Origin: Bacteroidota bacterium
GTDB taxonomy: Bacteria; Bacteroidota; Bacteroidia; Chitinophagales; Chitinophagaceae
Length of the DNA: 64,000 nt
Direction: 5' to 3'
Assembly: GCA_020161435.1 (NCBI GenBank)
Contig: JAIUNV010000001.1
Span: 620,001 to 684,000, forward strand
Under the pieces are notes generated by a model that searched no databases, was not told where the DNA came from, and was given only the letters and a program-made list of their open reading frames with translations. Each line of letters begins with the position of its first letter. The stretch's first letter is position 1. Shown here in pieces: positions 62,000 through 64,000 of the stretch. The translations under genes were made by a program, and so were the position numbers.

Positions 62000-63208
62000 T
62001 TACTCAATGCCTTCTAAAGCTTTCGTTATGGCTGCCAGCATTTTCTCTCCCTTCTCTTTCAGTTGTTCTTCTGTCCAGCTCAGGCTGATAGCCGTGCTGA
62101 TGCAACGGCTCATAATACCATCGCTGACAGGGAAACTTGTTTCAGCCAGTTTGTCGAGAGCTTCTTTTTGCAATGGATTCATATTGTTGAGCGTAGCACC
62201 AAACTTCAGGTGATCCCACTTGCGGATGTAATGCCAGTTGTTATTGTACCAGTAAAAATTACCAGCGAGAATACCTTGTGCTTTCAGTTCATCCACCACG
62301 GCTTGTGTTTGCTCGGCAGATGGCAAAAACCAGCTGAGGAATGAGGCGTTGTCGCCCTCAGGATCAGGAATAACCCGGAAACTAATGCCCGGAACCTGCT
62401 CGAGGTAGCTGCGCAATGTTTTATTGTTGCGGCGCTGGATGGCCAGTATCTGGTCGAGCTTGCGAATTTGCGCCAAACCCACAGCTGCATTCAGTTCGCT
62501 GATGCGGAAGTTGTAGCCGATAAACGGATGCAAATCGGCACCACGGTCTACACCTTTATGATCGTGGCCATGGTCGGTATAGCCATCGCATTTTTCATAG
62601 ATGTCTTCATCGTTAGTCATTACCACGCCGCCTTCGCCGCAGGTAATGGTTTTTACATAGTCGAAGCTAAATGTACCGGCATGACCAATGGTGCCCAGTT
62701 TTTGACCTTTGTACGTACCGCCAATACTCTGGCAGGCATCTTCCAGCAACAGCAGGTTGTTGGCCTTGCAAATGGCTTTGAGCTCACTCATGTGGGCCAT
62801 GCTGCCACACATGTGTACGGGCATTATACATTTGGTGCGTGGCGTAATGGCTGCTTTTACCGCTGCCGGATCCAGTGTCAGGCTTTCATCAATATCAACC
62901 AAAACAGGAATGGCACCAACGCTCAGGACAGCCTCAAAGCTGGCTACAAACGTAAAACTCGGCATAATCACTTCGTCGCCATAGCCAATGCCTAAAGCAC
63001 TCATGGCAGTGGTAAGCGCTGCCGTGCCACTGCTGGTAAGCTGGGCATGCTTGCAACCAAAAGTCTGGCAAATGGCTGTTTCCAGTTCAACTGCTTTCCA
63101 CATGCCTTTACGGGGCCCATCGAAGCCGTAGCGCATCAGCACACCGGTTTCCAGTACATCATTTACTTCTTTGCGTTCTTCGGCGCCCCACAGTTCAAAA
63201 CCAGGCAT
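62000..63208 (-). CDS. DegT/DnrJ/EryC1/StrS-family aminotransferase
   Basis: A 402-residue PLP-dependent sugar aminotransferase of the kind that aminates nucleotide-linked keto-sugars for surface polysaccharides or antibiotics. PLP Lys K186 in TFSFDYVKTITCGEGGVV, D157 in LLLLEDACQSIGG, YNFRISELNAAVGLAQ. ATG at 63208 (MPGFELWGAEERKEV) is preferred; TTG at 63250 could add 14 residues. The nearby glycosidase and kinase genes make a sugar-related role reasonable but it lies on the opposite strand. Confidence 0.9.
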   Translation of the reverse strand: MPGFELWGAEERKEVNDVLETGVLMRYGFDGPRKGMWKAVELETAICQTFGCKHAQLTSSGTAALTTAMSALGIGYGDEVIMPSFTFVASFEAVLSVGAIPVLVDIDESLTLDPAAVKAAITPRTKCIMPVHMCGSMAHMSELKAICKANNLLLLEDACQSIGGTYKGQKLGTIGHAGTFSFDYVKTITCGEGGVVMTNDEDIYEKCDGYTDHGHDHKGVDRGADLHPFIGYNFRISELNAAVGLAQIRKLDQILAIQRRNNKTLRSYLEQVPGISFRVIPDPEGDNASFLSWFLPSAEQTQAVVDELKAQGILAGNFYWYNNNWHYIRKWDHLKFGATLNNMNPLQKEALDKLAETSFPVSDGIMSRCISTAISLSWTEEQLKEKGEKMLAAITKALEGIE

Positions 63209-63340
63209 ATATTCAAATTTTTCTTGGCTATAAAAGAATGCTTTAATCAAGAACCCAAATCATTTCGGGAAAATTGCGAGCAGCAAAATTAGGCCTTAAC
63301 TATAGCATAATAATGCTCAGAATTCTCTTAAAGTACCACC

Positions 63341-64000
63341 TTATTTACCAGCAGGCTTTTTGGGTAGCCAAGGCATGGGCGGTGTTGGCACTTGCACTTT
63401 GTAATAGTTATTTCTCAAACTATCGTTCCAGCCGTTGGGGTTGTTGTTGAAGCTCTTGCTACTGAAATATACCTGACCCTGAATATTGGGCGTAGTTCTG
63501 GACAGCTGAATTTGCCGGGGCAATTGAGTTTTGTCTTTCCAGGCAGTATTGCTATTGGCCCGGTAAGGAGCCAGGCCAATATAGCAATGGCGGCCAAAAC
63601 TGTTTTTACTCCACCAATCTATCAAGGTGGTGTAGTCAGCTTTATCGTGACCAATTTCCCAATACAGTTGAGGTACAACATAATCAATCCAGCCTTTGCG
63701 CAGCCAAAGCAAAATGTCGGCATACAAGTCATCATAGTTGGTTTGGCCGGCTTGCGTGTTGCTGCCGTTGGGGTCTTGGCTTTTGTTGCGCCACACACCA
63801 AAGGGGCTGATGCCAAATTTTACCCATTGTTTTTCTTGCCGGATTACTTTGTGCAGTTTCACAATAATGCTGTCTACATTGCTGCGGCGCCATTGGTCTT
63901 TACTCATGCCTTTGCCATATTGCTGAAAGGTTTTGGCATCGGGAAACTCTTTGCCAGGAATACGGTAAGGATAGAAGTAATCGTCGAAATGAACGCCGTC
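63341..64000 (-). CDS. GHL10-type glycoside hydrolase-like protein, N-terminus beyond window
   Basis: The open frame enters from the right edge (DGVHFDDYFYPYRIPG at 64000-63953) and ends at 63341, giving 219 C-terminal residues. GVHFDDYFYPY with its acidic pair and ISPFGVWRN, YADILLWLRKGWIDYVVPQLYWEIG are hallmarks of the PF02638/GHL10 family (a TIM-barrel related to GH13-like enzymes). Members are often lipoproteins in Bacteroidota, substrate unsettled. A start within the window at 63907 is only an internal Met. Confidence 0.85.
   Translation of the reverse strand, partial: DGVHFDDYFYPYRIPGKEFPDAKTFQQYGKGMSKDQWRRSNVDSIIVKLHKVIRQEKQWVKFGISPFGVWRNKSQDPNGSNTQAGQTNYDDLYADILLWLRKGWIDYVVPQLYWEIGHDKADYTTLIDWWSKNSFGRHCYIGLAPYRANSNTAWKDKTQLPRQIQLSRTTPNIQGQVYFSSKSFNNNPNGWNDSLRNNYYKVQVPTPPMPWLPKKPAGK

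Overview
The window is a 64 kb chromosomal segment of a Bacteroidota bacterium, most likely Chitinophagaceae-like. The main reasons are two SusC/SusD outer-membrane pairs, TAnnTTTG-type promoter elements, few clear Shine-Dalgarno sequences, and Bacteroidota-style versions of RicT, RpoN, MutL and a GroES-like protein. It is mostly housekeeping chromosome with short accessory patches. No tRNA, rRNA, CRISPR array, prophage or intact insertion sequence was recognised.

Layout. 1-9.7 kb: phosphoenolpyruvate carboxylase (cut by the left edge), a bifunctional (p)ppGpp synthetase/hydrolase, a GroES-like protein, an orphan OmpR-type response regulator, MutL, and two unknown proteins, one built of charged heptads. 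9.7-17 kb: a quinone oxidoreductase (qorB) and its Rrf2-type regulator, which share a palindromic operator; a secreted M28 peptidase; a NagZ-like/beta-lactamase-like fusion; and methylglyoxal synthase. 17-23.5 kb: a DUF4836-type lipoprotein, an ABC ATPase/permease pair, and a convergent two-component system. 23.6-32.1 kb (minus strand): a 57-residue membrane protein, RicT, a secreted unknown, HolB, glutathione peroxidase, a beta-helix lipoprotein, ComF and RadA. 32.5-42.9 kb (plus strand): a membrane zinc peptidase and two SusC/SusD pairs; the second SusC has an amber stop inside its signal peptide. 43-52.5 kb: thiolase, PyrD, TerC, RsmE, DnaB, PheT, a coiled-coil protein and ZapA. 52.7-54 kb: a small AT-rich patch with a ParE/RelE-type toxin-antitoxin pair and a DUF4304-like protein. 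54.2-58.7 kb: L,D-transpeptidase-fold protein, PAP2-like membrane protein, RpoN and a nucleoid-associated protein. 58.8-64 kb: a stand-alone SecA NBD2-like protein, a GH109-like enzyme, an N-acetylhexosamine-kinase-like protein, a DegT aminotransferase, and a GHL10-type glycoside hydrolase cut by the right edge.

Functional links. The GH109-like enzyme and the kinase-like protein downstream fit release and phosphorylation of N-acetylgalactosamine. The NagZ/beta-lactamase fusion, the L,D-transpeptidase-fold protein and possibly the PAP2-like protein touch peptidoglycan or envelope turnover. Rrf2 and qorB form a compact redox-response unit.

The observations most worth a second look are: the SecA NBD2-like orphan protein; the amber codon in the second susC; paired identical-architecture operators before rrf2 and qorB; a 193-bp REPIN-like element with 29-bp perfect inverted ends; a terminator-shaped hairpin inside the predicted radA leader; a MutL without recognisable endonuclease motifs; and a cluster of DnaA-box-like nonamers between dnaB and pheT.
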